From Seohaeicola_A nanhaiensis (lineage in GTDB: Bacteria; Pseudomonadota; Alphaproteobacteria; Rhodobacterales; Rhodobacteraceae): a DNA stretch of 64,000 nucleotides. Location of the stretch: NCBI RefSeq assembly GCF_042654245.1, contig NZ_JBHSGI010000031.1:1-64000 (forward strand). Reading direction: 5' to 3'. Position 1 is the first letter of the stretch. The number at the start of each line of letters is the position of its first letter. Under the pieces are notes generated by a model, which searched no databases, was not told the origin of the DNA, and saw only the letters and a program-made list of their open reading frames with translations. Shown here piece by piece: positions 26,142 to 34,459 of the stretch. Position numbers and translations under genes: made by a program.

Positions 26142-27203
26142 TTAGGGGTCGGTTGCGAGGACCGTCACCAGCATCCCGTCGCGCGGGACAGTCTTCAGCT
26201 CGCCCCGGCGCACGAGGCGGTTCACATGCGCCAGCGTTTCGGTGAAGGCAAAGCTCATCTGATGCGGGTCGAGCGGGCGTGTGAACAGCACCGGCACCAG
26301 TGCGGCGGCAGTCTGCGGTCCAGCCTTGCAGGCCTCGCGGATCCGGTCGCAGCGTTCCTCGTGGTGCGCTTCGAGTTCGGAGCATCGCTGGTGCAGGCCC
26401 CGGAACACCCGGCGATGCCCCGGAAGAACAAGAACGTCGTCAGGGATTTCCGAGCGGAGAAACCTGAGCGACCTTAGATAATGTCCCAAAGGGTCGCCGT
26501 TCGGGTCGCCTGCGTAGACGCTCACGTTGGGAGAGATGCGTTCGAGCACCTGATCGGCGGCGAAGAGGAGCTTTTCTTCCTCGCAATAGAGCATCACCTG
26601 TTCAGGCGCGTGGCCGTCACCCGTAAGGACGCGGAAGGTGAACGCGCCGATTTCGAGCACGTCGGCGAGGACAAGCCGATGATAGGACAACGGCAGTTCG
26701 GCAACCCGACGCAGGTATTCGTTGCCCTGGATCGCGACGACGCCGGCGACCTCTTTGGACATCCCGTGTTTCTGGTAGAAGTCGAAGTTCTGGGCGGTCA
26801 GCCTTTCGTTCACACCGAGCGACACAACCTTGCTGCCCATATAGGAGGAATAGCTGGTCAGCAGCTGAGCGTCGAACCGTTTGCACAGCCAGCCGGCAAG
26901 GCCGATGTGATCGGGGTGGAAATGGGTCACGATCACGCGGGTGATGGTTTCGCCCTTCATCGGCCCGTCGAACAGGGCGGTCCAGATCCCGATCGCTTCA
27001 TCCGTCTGGATGCCCGTATCGATCACCGCCCAGCCTTCTCCATCGCGGATGAAGTAGATGTTTACATGATCAAGCAGATAGGGAAGCGGTACGCGGGTCC
27101 ACAGGATACCCTCGCGCACCTCGACGAGCTCGCCGAAACCCGGCATCTCGGCAAAGGGAAATTCGAGGGTATTGGCTGTCTGTGGTTTCGCGCTGGCTGA
27201 CAT
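26142..27203 (-). CDS. MBL-fold metallo-hydrolase
   Basis: The 353-residue protein has the zinc motif THFHPDH at residues 93-99 (His94, His96, Asp98, His99), then TGDGHAPEQV, FAADQVL and VLPGHRRV supplying the remaining ligands, and a C-terminal helical domain like that of LACTB2-type and hydroxyacylglutathione hydrolase-like proteins. It could hydrolyse a thioester or lactone. It is third in a minus-strand operon after two hotdog-fold genes (29 bases from the MaoC gene), suggesting it acts on a CoA-thioester intermediate. Confidence 0.88.
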   Translation of the reverse strand: MSASAKPQTANTLEFPFAEMPGFGELVEVREGILWTRVPLPYLLDHVNIYFIRDGEGWAVIDTGIQTDEAIGIWTALFDGPMKGETITRVIVTHFHPDHIGLAGWLCKRFDAQLLTSYSSYMGSKVVSLGVNERLTAQNFDFYQKHGMSKEVAGVVAIQGNEYLRRVAELPLSYHRLVLADVLEIGAFTFRVLTGDGHAPEQVMLYCEEEKLLFAADQVLERISPNVSVYAGDPNGDPLGHYLRSLRFLRSEIPDDVLVLPGHRRVFRGLHQRCSELEAHHEERCDRIREACKAGPQTAAALVPVLFTRPLDPHQMSFAFTETLAHVNRLVRRGELKTVPRDGMLVTVLATDP

Positions 27204-27232
27204 GGCAAAGTCCTTGCTTGTCCGGGGCGGGA

Positions 27233-27601
27233 TCAGTCCGGTGAGGCAATCCTCAGGGTTCCCGAGAGGACGTCCTTGCCGTCATCCGTCCTGACCCAGA
27301 CGGAGAATCCGTCGTCCGTGCGATCGCCGCCCGCGGTGATGCGTTCGCCGACCCTTACCGGTGCGGTAAACCGGATGTCCAGATCCTGCTGCGTTGCAGC
27401 GGCGCCGAACGTGGCCTCGATGGCGTTGAGCAGCAGGACGAGCGACATCGAACCGTGCACGATGGGGCCGCCGAAAGGGGTCTGGCTGGCGAAGGCCTGG
27501 TCCAGATGCAGCGGATTGAAATCATGCGCGAGGTTGGCATAGGCGGCGGTCAGGGCCGGATCGCTTTGCAGGCTTAGCTGTTTGAGGGCGGAAGGTGTCA
27601 C
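27233..27601 (-). CDS. MaoC-like (R)-enoyl-CoA hydratase subunit
   Basis: The 122-residue single hotdog domain carries the hydratase 2 motif AHDFNPLHLDQAFASQTPFGGPIVHGSMSL, with catalytic Asp27 and His32. It hydrates a trans-2-enoyl-CoA. The neighbouring 132-residue gene, 10 bases upstream, looks like the MaoC N-terminal half without catalytic residues, so the two probably form a heteromeric hydratase. Confidence 0.88.
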   Translation of the reverse strand: MTPSALKQLSLQSDPALTAAYANLAHDFNPLHLDQAFASQTPFGGPIVHGSMSLVLLLNAIEATFGAAATQQDLDIRFTAPVRVGERITAGGDRTDDGFSVWVRTDDGKDVLSGTLRIASPD

Positions 27602-27611
27602 GGCGTTTCTC

Positions 27612-28010
27612 CTACGCTGCCCAGATAGAGCGTATTGTTCCGGTCATGATGACCTGGCCGTTGGCCGAGGCCTCGACGCCGAAGGACACCCACTTGCGGC
27701 CCTTGCGCTCTTCCTTGTCGCGGCAGGATACCGAAATGGCGAGTATGTCGTTCCACAGCGCCGGCGCGCCGGTGAAGGACAGTGCCTGCGAGGCGTGCAC
27801 GTTGCCATTCGGGCGCGGCTGGATCGCACGGATATAGGCCTCCATCATCGCCGCAACGATCATGCCGCCCGGCAGGCGGGACGAGTCGGACGGGCCGAAC
27901 AGCGTGACCCATTCCGCCTTCTTCGCCTCGTCCATGGCTATGTTTACCGTGCCAAAGGTCTGGCCCGATTCGAACCTGTCAAAGGTCCAGAGCGCGGCTT
28001 CGTCCGGCAT
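27612..28010 (-). CDS. MaoC N-terminal-half-like hotdog protein, probable partner subunit
   Basis: The 132-residue protein has a hotdog-like pattern (WTFDRFESGQTFGTVNIAMDEAKKAEWVTLFG, then LPGGMIVAAMMEAYIRAI and a strand-rich C-terminus) but lacks the D-x4-H hydratase dyad. It is the first gene of the operon with the catalytic MaoC gene. Two-gene hydratases with one catalytic and one structural hotdog subunit are known from steroid side-chain pathways (ChsH1/ChsH2). That assignment is by analogy. Confidence 0.7.
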   Translation of the reverse strand: MPDEAALWTFDRFESGQTFGTVNIAMDEAKKAEWVTLFGPSDSSRLPGGMIVAAMMEAYIRAIQPRPNGNVHASQALSFTGAPALWNDILAISVSCRDKEERKGRKWVSFGVEASANGQVIMTGTIRSIWAA

Positions 28011-28053
28011 TCCGGCCTCTCCTCTTCATCTCTCGGGGTCCGAAAATAATCAG

Positions 28054-28067
28054 ACCAATTGGCCGGA
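28054..28067. promoter_or_regulatory. ACC-N7-CCGG imperfect dyad upstream of the hotdog operon
   Basis: ACCAATTGGCCGGA keeps the outer bases of the ACCGG-N4-CCGGT pattern and contains the palindrome CCAATTGG. It lies about 50 bases upstream of the operon start at 28010 and is followed by the AT-rich ATTATCTAAA. It is weaker than the copies at 15009 and 26033. Confidence 0.35.
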
Positions 28068-28165
28068 TTATCTAAACGCGGATGCGGCGGTTGCCAATCC
28101 TCCTTGCACAGCCGCACCGGCGGCGATGCGTGTGGAGTCCTGTCAGACACCGGCGCGGCGACGGT

Positions 28166-29383
28166 TCACGGGGTCTTGGCGAGCGAGATGGAGCCCTTTG
28201 CCGCGAGGGCGCCGATTTGGGCGTCGGTGAGGCCGGCGTCGCGCAGCAGCTCTTCGGTGTGCTGCCCGAGTTTTGGTGGCAGACCGAGTTCGAAGCTGGC
28301 GCCGTTCCAGACCATCGGGTTGGCGATGGCGCGCGTGCGGCCCTCGGTGGGGTGATCCTGTTCGACAACCAGTTCCGAGGCGCGGGTTTGCGGATCGTCG
28401 AGCAACTCCTGAAGCGAATTCATCGGCGAGACGGGAATGTCGAGGTCATCGAAGAAATCCATCCAGTAGGCGGTGTCCTGCTCCTTCAGGATGTCGGACA
28501 TGAGCGCGGAAACCGAGTCGATATGAACGACCCGCGCATTGATCGAGCTGAAGTGAGGGTGGTCGAGCAGATCCTCGCGGCCGACCTTGGGTAGGAATCG
28601 ACGCCAATGGTTGTCGTTGTAGACCGCAACGCAGATGTGCCCGTTTCGGGTCTTGAACGGCCTGCGGTCATGCGACAGCAGACGGGGATACCCAAGCGCG
28701 CCATCGCCATCGACCGATGTGGTGCCGTAGAGATGATCGCCCAGCACCAGGGACGCCAGAACCTCGAACATCGGCAGTTCGACCTTCTGCGCCTGGCCGG
28801 TCTGGCGGGCGGCCAGAAGGCCAATGGGAATCGCCGCCGCTGCATACAGCCCGACGATGCGGTCGGCCATGTTGATCGGCACATAGCGCGGAGAGTGCGA
28901 CCCTGCGAGAGTTTGAAGATAGGGCAGACCGCAGGCCCCCTGGATCAGATCGTCATAGGCGGGACGGTCGCGATACGGGCCCTTTTGTCCATAGCCATAA
29001 AGGTTGCAAAAGACGATCTTCGGATTGACCGAAACGAGGCGTTCGAAATCCAGTCCGCGTCTCTGCGCTGCCCGGGGGCGAAGGTTGTGTACCACGACAT
29101 CTGCCTTGGCGATGATCTTGTCCAGGGCTTCACGGCAGCGCGGGTCGGCCAGGTCCATGGACAGGGTCTTCTTGCCCCGGTTCAGGTTCATGAAGAGCGG
29201 ACCCATTCCGGACGTAACGCTTGGCCCGATATGGCGCGTGGTGTCACCCGCCATCGGTTCGACCTTGATGACCTCTGCACCGCTGTCCGCCAGGATCTGC
29301 GTGCAGAGCGGGCCCATCAAGACGGTCGTGAGGTCCACCACCCGGATCCCGTCAAGAGGCTTGGAAGCCGCCTTTTGTGCCAC
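28166..29383 (-). CDS. CaiB/BaiF family (class III) CoA-transferase
   Basis: About 405 residues from a GTG at 29383, which has GGAGG eight bases upstream; the ATG at 29434 is less well placed. Family features are GIRVVDLTTVLMGPLCTQILADSGAEVIKVEPMAGD, SMDLADPRCREALDKIIAKADVVVHNLRPRAAQRRGL, and YDDLIQGACGL, whose Asp is in the position of the catalytic aspartate. It transfers CoA between carboxylates. It lies alone between the hotdog operon and the BKACE/amidase pair. Four members of this family occur in the window. Confidence 0.88.
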   Translation of the reverse strand: MAQKAASKPLDGIRVVDLTTVLMGPLCTQILADSGAEVIKVEPMAGDTTRHIGPSVTSGMGPLFMNLNRGKKTLSMDLADPRCREALDKIIAKADVVVHNLRPRAAQRRGLDFERLVSVNPKIVFCNLYGYGQKGPYRDRPAYDDLIQGACGLPYLQTLAGSHSPRYVPINMADRIVGLYAAAAIPIGLLAARQTGQAQKVELPMFEVLASLVLGDHLYGTTSVDGDGALGYPRLLSHDRRPFKTRNGHICVAVYNDNHWRRFLPKVGREDLLDHPHFSSINARVVHIDSVSALMSDILKEQDTAYWMDFFDDLDIPVSPMNSLQELLDDPQTRASELVVEQDHPTEGRTRAIANPMVWNGASFELGLPPKLGQHTEELLRDAGLTDAQIGALAAKGSISLAKTP

Positions 29384-29514
29384 TCGTCGTTCCTCCAGAT
29401 GGCCGCGTCGTTCGTTTCTGGTGCAAGTGTGCACGAGCCGACAGCAGAAATGAACCTTATTTTTAGAATTTTAAAACTTGTCACTCCCGCAGGGCCATCT
29501 CCCCTGCTTCCCGG

Positions 29515-30456
29515 TCAGAATGCCGTGCGGTCGGAGCCCTTGAGTTGCAGCAGTTCGCGAGCGTCGTCGGGCGTTGCAATCTCGAGCCCCAGTCCCTCGA
29601 TGATGCCGCGGATCGCCGTGACCTGTTCAGCGTTGGACTTTGCGAGTTGGCCTTTCTTCAGCCAGAGCGAATCCTCGAGGCCGACGCGCACGTTTCCGCC
29701 CATAAGCGCGGCGGAGGTGGCAATGCGCATCTGATTGGCCCCTGCCCCGAGCACCGACCAGACGTAGTCCCCGCCGAAAAGACGGTCTGCGGTGCGACGC
29801 ATGTGCATGACGTCTTCGGCGTGGGTGCCGATCCCGCCCAGGATGCCGAAGACCGACTGAACGAAGAATGGTGGCTTGATCAGGCCGCGGTCGATGAAGT
29901 GCGCCAGTGTATAGAGATGGCCGATGTCATAGCATTCCACCTCGAACCGGGTGTCTTGTTCGGAGCAGGAGCGCAGGATGTGTTCGATGTCGGCCAAGGT
30001 GTTACGGAAGAAGCCGCTACGGCTGCCTTCCAGATAGTCGCGCTCCCAGCCGCTGATTTCGGGATAGCGTTGCAGCATCGGGTAGAGGCCAAAGTTCATC
30101 GTGCCCATGTTCAGAGACGCCAGTTCGGGGCTGAACTCGACAGCTGGACGGAGCCGCTCTTCGATTGTCATGGTCTGCGAACCGCCGGTTGTCAGGTTCA
30201 GCACCGCGTCGGACTGCTGCTTGATGGATTGGAGGAAGGGCCGGAACAGCGCCGGGTCCTGATCCGGAATGCCGCTGTCCGGTTTGCGCGCATGGAGGTG
30301 AATAACCGCGGCGCCAGCCTTTGCCGCCTCGACCGCGTTCCGGGCGATCTGCTCTGCCGTGATGGGGAGATGCGGCGACATCGATGGCGTGTGGATGGAT
30401 CCGGTGATCGCGCAGCTGATGACGACTTTGCGGCTCGATGTTTTGGGACGGTTCAT
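29515..30456 (-). CDS. BKACE family beta-keto acid cleavage enzyme
   Basis: The 313-residue TIM-barrel zinc enzyme starts at 30456 after AGGAG. The motif VISCAITGSIHTPSMSPHLPITAEQIARNAVEAAKAGAAVIHLHAR supplies the histidine ligands, with LNLTTGGSQ and the C-terminal MGGNVRVGLEDS completing the family pattern. Members use acetyl-CoA to cleave a beta-keto acid into acetoacetate and a new CoA thioester. It follows the amidase gene (100 bases). The specific keto acid is not predictable by eye. Confidence 0.88.
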   Translation of the reverse strand: MNRPKTSSRKVVISCAITGSIHTPSMSPHLPITAEQIARNAVEAAKAGAAVIHLHARKPDSGIPDQDPALFRPFLQSIKQQSDAVLNLTTGGSQTMTIEERLRPAVEFSPELASLNMGTMNFGLYPMLQRYPEISGWERDYLEGSRSGFFRNTLADIEHILRSCSEQDTRFEVECYDIGHLYTLAHFIDRGLIKPPFFVQSVFGILGGIGTHAEDVMHMRRTADRLFGGDYVWSVLGAGANQMRIATSAALMGGNVRVGLEDSLWLKKGQLAKSNAEQVTAIRGIIEGLGLEIATPDDARELLQLKGSDRTAF

Positions 30457-30555
30457 GATTTTGCTCCTAGGCCTGTCGCAGACGGCCTTTTGACCGGCGC
30501 CGCGCGCCTGACTGATGGGATGGGTATAAAATCGTGTTGCGAGGTCATACAAGTC

Positions 30556-31986
30556 TTAATGATGAGACTTTTGGTTAATTCCTGCCAACCGCTCCAGCAG
30601 GACGGGATGTGGCGTGGAAAAGGCCAGCCCCGCTTCGACAGCCGCACCAGCAGCGATCAGCGCACGGTCTTCGTAACGCCGGGCCATGATCTGAAGCCCG
30701 ACCGGCAGGCCGTCGGCCAGCCCTGCGGGCAGCGTGAGTGCCGGTTGGCCGGTCGTGTTGGCCGGCAGCACATAGGTAGTTGCAGACCAGCGCGTGTAAG
30801 CGCCCTCGTGGTAGGGCAGGTCTGCGGCTGGCGCAGTGTCCAGCATCGTTGGCGTGATGAGGAACCGGTGCGTTTCATGAAAGGTCGCAAGTTCTGTCGT
30901 CAGATCAAGCTGGTGTTGCAGCCCCTGCCAGATCGCCTCGGGCCCGATGGACATTCCGCTCTGACCGATTTCCACAAGCTTCGGGTCTACGAGGTCGCGC
31001 TTGTCCTCCGGTATGGAACGCAATGCCTGGGCCATGCTGGCCAGCCAGAAGGGCTCGAACCGTTCGCGCATCGGTGGGATGACGGACCCGACCTCGATGA
31101 TTGTGGCGCCGGCCTCTCGCAAAAGGCGCAGGGCCTCCTCGATGACAGCGAGAGTGCCAGGAGAGGCCTGTGCGCCAGCGAAGCCGGGCGCGTAGGCAAA
31201 GGTCAGGGAGGACAGGTCGGGTCGGCTGGCCGGGTACCAGGGCCCGGGATCGTGCGGGAGGCCAAGCGGGTCGCGCCGGTCGGGCTGGCGCATGACGTCA
31301 AGTGCGAGCGCGGCGTCGGCGACGTTCCGGGCGATCGGCCCTTCCACGACCATCCGGGCCGAGGGACCTGATTGTGGAAGGAAAGGTATGCTACCGTTTG
31401 TCGGTTTCATGCCGACGACGCCACAGTAGCTGGGCGGCATTCTGAGCGAGCCGCCTCCGTCTGTTCCATGGGCGATCGGCCCGAGGCCGGCGGCCACGGC
31501 TGCCGCGCCGCCCCCGGTTGACCCCCCGGCGTTGCGTGTCACGTCCCAGGGGGTGCGGGTCGCCCCGTTTCGGCGCGATTGTGTCAGGCTCTTCCACGCG
31601 AATTCCGGGGTGGTCGTCTTGGCGAAAATCAGCGCTCCGGCGCGCTTCAGGCTTGCGACAGAGGGCGCATCCGTGCGGGCCTGAACCGAGGCATCGGTCA
31701 GGAGCGATCCCTTGAGGGTCGGCCATCCTGCAAGGTCCACCGTGTCCTTGATGGTGATCGGGACGCCATCGAGCCGCCCGCAGGGGCGCTGGTTGCGCCA
31801 CCGGGTTGTCGATTCCTTGGCTTCTGCCAGCGCGATGTCGAAGCGGACCGTCTGAAAGGAATTGAGCGCGGGTGCCACGCGCTCTGCCTGCCGGGATATT
31901 TCAGTGATGACCTCAACAGGAGTCAGGCTTCCCAGCCGGAAAGCGGTGGTGAGTTCGGTTGCGCTCGACCAGATGGGATTGTCCAT
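30556..31986 (-). CDS. Amidase signature family hydrolase
   Basis: The 476-residue enzyme starts at 31986 with AAGGGA upstream; the longer frame to 32136 is not family-like. The Ser-cisSer-Lys triad is visible: Lys in PITIKDTVDLAG, the cis-Ser region NAGGSTGGGAAAVAAGLGP, and HGTDGGGSLRMPPSYCGVVGMKPTNG, where the usual GTDTGGS reads GTDGGGS. It hydrolyses an amide or ester. With the adjacent BKACE gene it may feed an amide-derived acid into the island, or may be unrelated. Confidence 0.87.
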   Translation of the reverse strand: MDNPIWSSATELTTAFRLGSLTPVEVITEISRQAERVAPALNSFQTVRFDIALAEAKESTTRWRNQRPCGRLDGVPITIKDTVDLAGWPTLKGSLLTDASVQARTDAPSVASLKRAGALIFAKTTTPEFAWKSLTQSRRNGATRTPWDVTRNAGGSTGGGAAAVAAGLGPIAHGTDGGGSLRMPPSYCGVVGMKPTNGSIPFLPQSGPSARMVVEGPIARNVADAALALDVMRQPDRRDPLGLPHDPGPWYPASRPDLSSLTFAYAPGFAGAQASPGTLAVIEEALRLLREAGATIIEVGSVIPPMRERFEPFWLASMAQALRSIPEDKRDLVDPKLVEIGQSGMSIGPEAIWQGLQHQLDLTTELATFHETHRFLITPTMLDTAPAADLPYHEGAYTRWSATTYVLPANTTGQPALTLPAGLADGLPVGLQIMARRYEDRALIAAGAAVEAGLAFSTPHPVLLERLAGINQKSHH

Positions 31987-32213
31987 GATGTCCCTTTGCG
32001 GCAAAGTTAAAAATAGGTTGATGGGTTTATCGGAAATTATGTGCCAAGTTAGCAAGGTTTCCGGCGGATGCTCTCGTGCAACGTGCCGCAACCTCATGGA
32101 ACGACGTGTTAATGACTCGCCGTGGTAAAGGCTCAAGATAGATCATGGTGTGCAGTTTTCCGTGGTTCATTGCGGGAGACCCGCGGCCGTGAGCCGCTTT
32201 TTCGGCAGATTCT

Positions 32214-32227
32214 TCCGGTTTACCGGT
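32214..32227. promoter_or_regulatory. TCCGG-TTTA-CCGGT dyad upstream of the TRAP binding protein
   Basis: CCGG-N4-CCGG with an outer T is the same layout as the sites at 15009 and 26033. It is 16 bases upstream of the island dyad copy 4. The spacing suggests an operator for a TetR protein beside an activator site. Confidence 0.45.
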
Positions 32228-32242
32228 CTTCAGCACCGGCAT

Positions 32243-32260
32243 GTCCCCCTTGATAAGGAC
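32243..32260. promoter_or_regulatory. GTCCCC-N6-AAGGAC dyad (island motif, copy 4)
   Basis: GTCCCC-CTTGAT-AAGGAC has two mismatches to the perfect dyad with the same spacer. Its centre is about 74 bases upstream of the TRAP binding-protein start. Confidence 0.55.
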
Positions 32261-32325
32261 GTGCACGTCTTTTCGTACCGTCACTTTGCTCCCGTGCGAC
32301 GCTGTGTTCGCCAAGGGAGGAATTC

Positions 32326-33354
32326 ATGCAAACAGGATTTGTTCTCCGTACCGTGCTGGCTGGCGCCCTCGGTGTGGGATTTGCCGCGGCTGCCATGGCG
32401 CAGGATGTGACCATCCGCTATTCGAACTGGCTGCCGAGCGGCTTCTGGCTCAAGGAAGAAGTGATCGCAGACTGGATCAAGCAGGTCGAGGAAGTCACTG
32501 AAGGTCGGGTTGTTGTCGAGACGACGCCGAAGGTGGTCGGATCGGTGCAGGGACAATACGACGTTATCCGCGATGGGCTGGCCGATCTGAGCTGGATCGT
32601 TGCGGGCTATACCCCTGGCCGCTTCCCGATGATCGAGTTTGGAGATCTCGGTCTGATCGGGGAAAAGGCCGGTACGCTTGCCCCCGCGATGGACCGGATT
32701 TATCGCGAGGATCTGGCGCAATACAACGTCTTCGAAGGTGTCGAACCGCTGTCGGTGCTGGTCATCTCGCCCCTGCAGATGGTTCTGAAGGGCACCGTGG
32801 TCAACCACGTCGAAGATCTGAAGGGGCTGAAGCTGCGGTCTTCATCGAACACGCTGACAGCTGCGATCGAGGCCGTCGGTGCTGTGCCGATCCTGAAGCC
32901 GATTGCAGAGGTTTATGAAATGTTGGCCTCGGGCACGATCGACGGGCAGATCACCAACCTGAACTCGGTGATCGGGTTTGGTGGACTCGCGCTGACCGAT
33001 TCCCAGTATTACATCCCGGGCGGCATGTCGAACGCGGTCATCCTGTGGGGCCTGAACAAGGCTACCTGGGACAAGATCTCGCCAGCAGATCAGGAGGCGA
33101 TCCGCAAGATTTCGGGTGAGGTTTTCGCCAAGAACGTTGGCGAGGAATATGACCGTCAGGACGCAGCGGCCCTCGAGAAGATGAAGGAGGCGGGCTATTC
33201 GACGACGGTGGCCTCTGAAGAGGACATGGCGAAGCTGCGCGAGATGCTCAAGCCCATCGAAACCGCCTGGATCGAACGGGCCAAGGCGGCCGGGCTGGAG
33301 AATGCCGAAGAGATTCTGGCGAAATACAAAAAGGCCGCAACCGGCGGCATGTAA
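32326..33354 (+). CDS. TRAP transporter solute-binding protein (DctP family), orphan
   Basis: The 342-residue periplasmic protein has a signal peptide (cleavage near AAAMAQ, residue 25) and a GGGAGG site. The DctP fold is clear: VTIRYSNWLPSGFWLKEEVIADWIKQVEEVTEGRVVVETTPK, VVGSVQGQYDVIRDGLADLSW, and HVEDLKGLKLRSSSNT. No DctQ or DctM gene adjoins; the only pair in the window is at 49.8-51.7 kb with its own, clearly homologous DctP. It may share those membrane subunits or act as a sensor-type binder. A terminator follows. Confidence 0.9.
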   Translation: MQTGFVLRTVLAGALGVGFAAAAMAQDVTIRYSNWLPSGFWLKEEVIADWIKQVEEVTEGRVVVETTPKVVGSVQGQYDVIRDGLADLSWIVAGYTPGRFPMIEFGDLGLIGEKAGTLAPAMDRIYREDLAQYNVFEGVEPLSVLVISPLQMVLKGTVVNHVEDLKGLKLRSSSNTLTAAIEAVGAVPILKPIAEVYEMLASGTIDGQITNLNSVIGFGGLALTDSQYYIPGGMSNAVILWGLNKATWDKISPADQEAIRKISGEVFAKNVGEEYDRQDAAALEKMKEAGYSTTVASEEDMAKLREMLKPIETAWIERAKAAGLENAEEILAKYKKAATGGM

Positions 33355-33380
33355 GCAGACAGCACGCGACAAGAGATGGC

Positions 33381-33414
33381 GACGGGGGCTCGGTGGAGGC
33401 TCCCGTCCTTTTTT
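33381..33414 (+). terminator. Rho-independent terminator after the orphan DctP gene
   Basis: GACGGG (33381-33386) pairs with CCCGTC (33402-33407), extended inward by about four pairs including G-U, and is followed by CTTTTTT. It is the most classical terminator in the window. The next gene on the same strand starts 25 bases later, so it can attenuate expression of the quinone oxidoreductase. Confidence 0.8.
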
Positions 33415-33438
33415 CCGGACTGCAATGGGGCCAGTAGC

Positions 33439-34455
33439 ATGGAAACGATGAACGCGATCCGCATCCACCGGAACGGCGGCGCAGAAGAAATGCAGTGGGA
33501 GCAGATCCCTAAGCCGGTGCCAGGCCACGGCCATGCGCTGGTGCGGCATACGGCCATTGGTGTCAACTTTTCGGACATCAACGTCCGGCGGGGTGGTTTC
33601 TATGCGAGCATCCTGTCCGGCAGCGATCAACCATTTCCGTTGGTCCTGGGAAACGAGGCGGCCGGCGTGGTCGAGGCTGTGGGGGAAGGCGTGAGCGATG
33701 TCGCCCCCGGGGACCGTGTGGCATATGCCGGTATGCACGGTCAGTTCTTCGAGCAATCCGGCGCCTATTGCGAGTATCGTGCGGTGCCGCAGGACAGGCT
33801 TGTCCACATACCCGACGCGGTGTCGGACGAGCAGGCGGCGGCGATGTTGCTGAAGGGCAGTACGGCGTCGTTGATCGTCAATCGTCTGGCCACTCCCGGA
33901 CCGGGCGACACGGTTTTGGTGCATGCAGCGGCCTCGGGTGTGGGTTCGCTGCTGTGCCAATGGGCGCACTATCTTGGCGCGACTGTGATCGGTACGGCGG
34001 GTTCAACTGAAAAGGCCGATATCGGGCGGCAGAACGGCTGCTCTCACGTGGTGCTTTACAACGACGTGGATTTTTCCGAGGCGGTTCGAGATCTCGTGCC
34101 GGAGGGGATCAACATCGTTTACGATGGCGTTGGCGCGGCGACTTTCGAGAAATCCGTCGGTCTCATGGCGCCCTTCGGGAAGCTGGTGAACTACGGAAAT
34201 GCCTCAGGCCCGGTTGCGCCTCTCAATATCCAGACGCTGGCCATGCGCTCGCTTTCGGTGTCGCGGGCCGGCGTCACCGGCCATATCGGTGACGCGGGGG
34301 CGCTGCGGCGAACGGCGAGCGAGCTGTTCGGGTTACTTGCCGAAGGGGCGCTGGTTCCGCGCATTGACTCGCGTTTTGCGCTGCGCGACGCGGTTCAGGC
34401 ACACCAGTTGGCAGAGACGGCCAGGGCCGCCGGGTCGATCCTGCTGCTACCCTGA
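33439..34455 (+). CDS. NADPH:quinone oxidoreductase-like medium-chain reductase
   Basis: The 338-residue MDR protein (start 33439, or 33448) has the zinc-free quinone oxidoreductase pattern: PGHGHALVRHTAIGVNFSDINVRRG, LGNEAAGVVEAVGEGVSDVAPGDRVAY, and the NADPH-binding motif VLVHAAASGVGSLLCQWAHYLGATVIGTAGS. It reduces a quinone or alpha,beta-unsaturated carbonyl. It follows the DctP terminator and converges with the GntR gene. Confidence 0.87.
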   Translation: METMNAIRIHRNGGAEEMQWEQIPKPVPGHGHALVRHTAIGVNFSDINVRRGGFYASILSGSDQPFPLVLGNEAAGVVEAVGEGVSDVAPGDRVAYAGMHGQFFEQSGAYCEYRAVPQDRLVHIPDAVSDEQAAAMLLKGSTASLIVNRLATPGPGDTVLVHAAASGVGSLLCQWAHYLGATVIGTAGSTEKADIGRQNGCSHVVLYNDVDFSEAVRDLVPEGINIVYDGVGAATFEKSVGLMAPFGKLVNYGNASGPVAPLNIQTLAMRSLSVSRAGVTGHIGDAGALRRTASELFGLLAEGALVPRIDSRFALRDAVQAHQLAETARAAGSILLLP

Positions 34456-34459
34456 CCCT

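Larger units (their letters stand above)
31987..32325. other. Divergent regulatory gap between amidase and TRAP binding protein
   Basis: No gene is supported in these 339 bases. The part next to the amidase is AT-rich (31995-32055). The part next to the TRAP gene holds two dyads, TCCGG-TTTA-CCGGT (32214-32227) and GTCCCC-N6-AAGGAC (32243-32260), so this promoter may be read by two regulators. Confidence 0.6.

Noticed and set aside
29545..31371. 608-codon plus-strand open frame opposite BKACE and amidase genes
   Set aside because: It spans two well-supported minus-strand genes and has no recognisable domain; it is a codon-bias shadow.
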